Of a stretch of 64,000 bases of DNA, positions 63,220-64,000 are shown piece after piece. A program made the position numbers and the translations under genes. The stretch spans positions 1 through 64,000 of the forward strand of contig JAJRSD010000076.1 in assembly GCA_024278975.1 (NCBI GenBank), in the 5' to 3' direction. The notes under the pieces are model-generated. The model ran no database searches, had not been told where the DNA came from, and saw only the letters and a list, made by a program, of their open reading frames with translations. The first letter of the stretch is position 1. Each line of letters begins with the position of its first letter. Origin of the DNA: Bacteroidota bacterium (GTDB lineage: Bacteria > Bacteroidota > Bacteroidia > Bacteroidales > Prolixibacteraceae).

Positions 63220-64000
63220 TTATTCCAAATTCCCGGGATTATGACGGAAGTTTCTTGAACGTGCAAAATAATCATCCAACAGCTCAATTCCAAACTCTTC
63301 TATCATCTCTTCGGCACTTATATTTTTGTGCTCGCTCGAAATCAATACTGCACCAACTTCTCCCGGGTCGTAAATAGTTACTTTGTCGCCGTATTTGTTT
63401 TTCAGGGCGCGAAGTTTTCCCCAATTGAAATCGAGATGAGCCAGCCGCGAATCTAAATTAATTGTAGTTACAATAAAATTGAAATAATTGGTTGTGGTTG
63501 CCACAACATCTCCCAACGGATTGCGGATTTCTGATGGTGCTGTTCTCGTTCCCAAAGCACTCACAAAAAATGCTCGTGTTGAGTATGCCCAGTAATTTTG
63601 TACCAACCCACCATGATACATCGATGGAAAAATAATAATATCGGGTTGAGATTGTTGGTATTTTTTTAGCAATTCATCAAAATTCAGGTCGAAACAAATG
63701 GCACAGCCAACCGTGCCAAAGTCGAGTTTAAAAACCGGAGCTTCGTTGCTTGCTTTTATATCGGCTTCCATCTCGCCAATTGTCGGAAAATTTTTATTGT
63801 ATATCCCATTAATCTTCCCGTTTCTATCGATAATAATACACGAGTTGCGCCAACTCCCATCGTTTATTTTATGCTTTGTACCAAACGCGATGTAACAATT
63901 GTTTGCCTTTGCCACAGAGATAAAATAGTCTTGAACCTGATTTTTTCGAACATCGAAATATTCAAATTGCTGTTTTGTTTCCAACCCACGTGGGCGGTCG
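63220..64000 (-). CDS. Nitrilase-family (carbon-nitrogen hydrolase) protein, N-terminus outside window
   Basis: The frame is open to the window edge, so only about the last 259 residues are seen. IYNKNFPTIGEME carries the Lys of the nitrilase triad; the Glu lies further N-terminal. The nucleophile Cys is in VGCAICFDLNF. GALGTRTAPSEIRNPLGDVV and the late Asp/Arg-rich stretch complete the alpha-beta-beta-alpha fold. It is an amidase or nitrilase; the substrate is unknown. It lies 77 bp upstream of the GH28 gene on the same strand. Confidence 0.85.
   Translation of the reverse strand, partial: DRPRGLETKQQFEYFDVRKNQVQDYFISVAKANNCYIAFGTKHKINDGSWRNSCIIIDRNGKINGIYNKNFPTIGEMEADIKASNEAPVFKLDFGTVGCAICFDLNFDELLKKYQQSQPDIIIFPSMYHGGLVQNYWAYSTRAFFVSALGTRTAPSEIRNPLGDVVATTTNYFNFIVTTINLDSRLAHLDFNWGKLRALKNKYGDKVTIYDPGEVGAVLISSEHKNISAEEMIEEFGIELLDDYFARSRNFRHNPGNLE

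Noticed and set aside
1-64000. CRISPR arrays, tRNA or rRNA genes, riboswitches
   Set aside because: I saw no spaced direct repeats, no cloverleaf with a TTCRA loop and CCA-type end, and no known riboswitch core. A covariance-model scan would be needed to be certain.

Overview
The window is low-GC DNA from a member of the Bacteroidota, most likely a marine or gut-type Bacteroidales/Marinilabiliales relative. The evidence is the gene content and order (acpP-fabF-rnc, nusB-DUF1573-yajC, fur next to purA and a RelA/SpoT gene, an RprX/RprY-like two-component pair), several promoters with a TAnnTTTG -7 element, lipoprotein and Tat signals, and carbohydrate genes such as a sulfatase, a GH28 enzyme, a DUF1080 protein and a Gfo/Idh oxidoreductase. 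The genus cannot be named from the sequence alone.

Layout. 1-4.8 kb is an accessory, decayed region: the end of a secreted protein with a chitobiase-type domain, an intact S1 sulfatase, the tail of an IS66 transposase, an M14 carboxypeptidase cut off inside its catalytic domain and abutting the C-terminal half of an OmpA/SPOR protein, and a short orphan fragment. 4.8-18.9 kb is housekeeping: purA, a Fur-family regulator, a RelA/SpoT synthetase-hydrolase (in two frames), miaA-NUDIX-glycosyltransferase, dnaX (in two frames), rsmD-DUF3822-membrane protein, a RecD-like helicase, a nitroreductase and proline dehydrogenase. 19.1-24.3 kb runs rightward: OmpH/Skp chaperone, a GT2 plus DUF3472 lipoprotein pair, and nusB-DUF1573-yajC. 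24.5-28.4 kb holds a GntR-serine hydrolase-deoC operon divergent from a Tat-exported aldo/keto reductase, with palindromic operator candidates between them. 28.8-44.4 kb holds lepA, an aldehyde dehydrogenase, an RprXY-like system, purN, acpP-fabF-rnc, a LAB_N protein with FkbM methyltransferase, a TolQ/ExbB-like membrane protein, a LytS/LytTR pair, a transporter fused to a solute-binding domain, and a cation efflux protein. 44.4-46.5 kb is a DUF1080 plus oxidoreductase pair. 46.7-57.0 kb is a PpiD-like foldase and a seven-gene leftward operon running nadB-nadC-coaX-beta-barrel-TPR-lptC-CorC. 57.2-64 kb ends with a large DUF2723 membrane protein, a D15-type outer-membrane protein, a GH28 lipoprotein and the C-terminal part of a nitrilase-family enzyme.

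The most notable signal is that dnaX and the RelA/SpoT gene are both interrupted at poly-A runs (A10 and A7). In each case a single -1 slip on the run restores a full-length family protein. In dnaX the zero-frame stop falls at the boundary between the clamp-loader ATPase/collar part and the tau-specific tail, which is what a gamma/tau recoding switch would look like. In the RelA/SpoT gene a recoding event, a sequencing error or a true break are all possible. The window shows no tRNA or rRNA gene and no CRISPR array.
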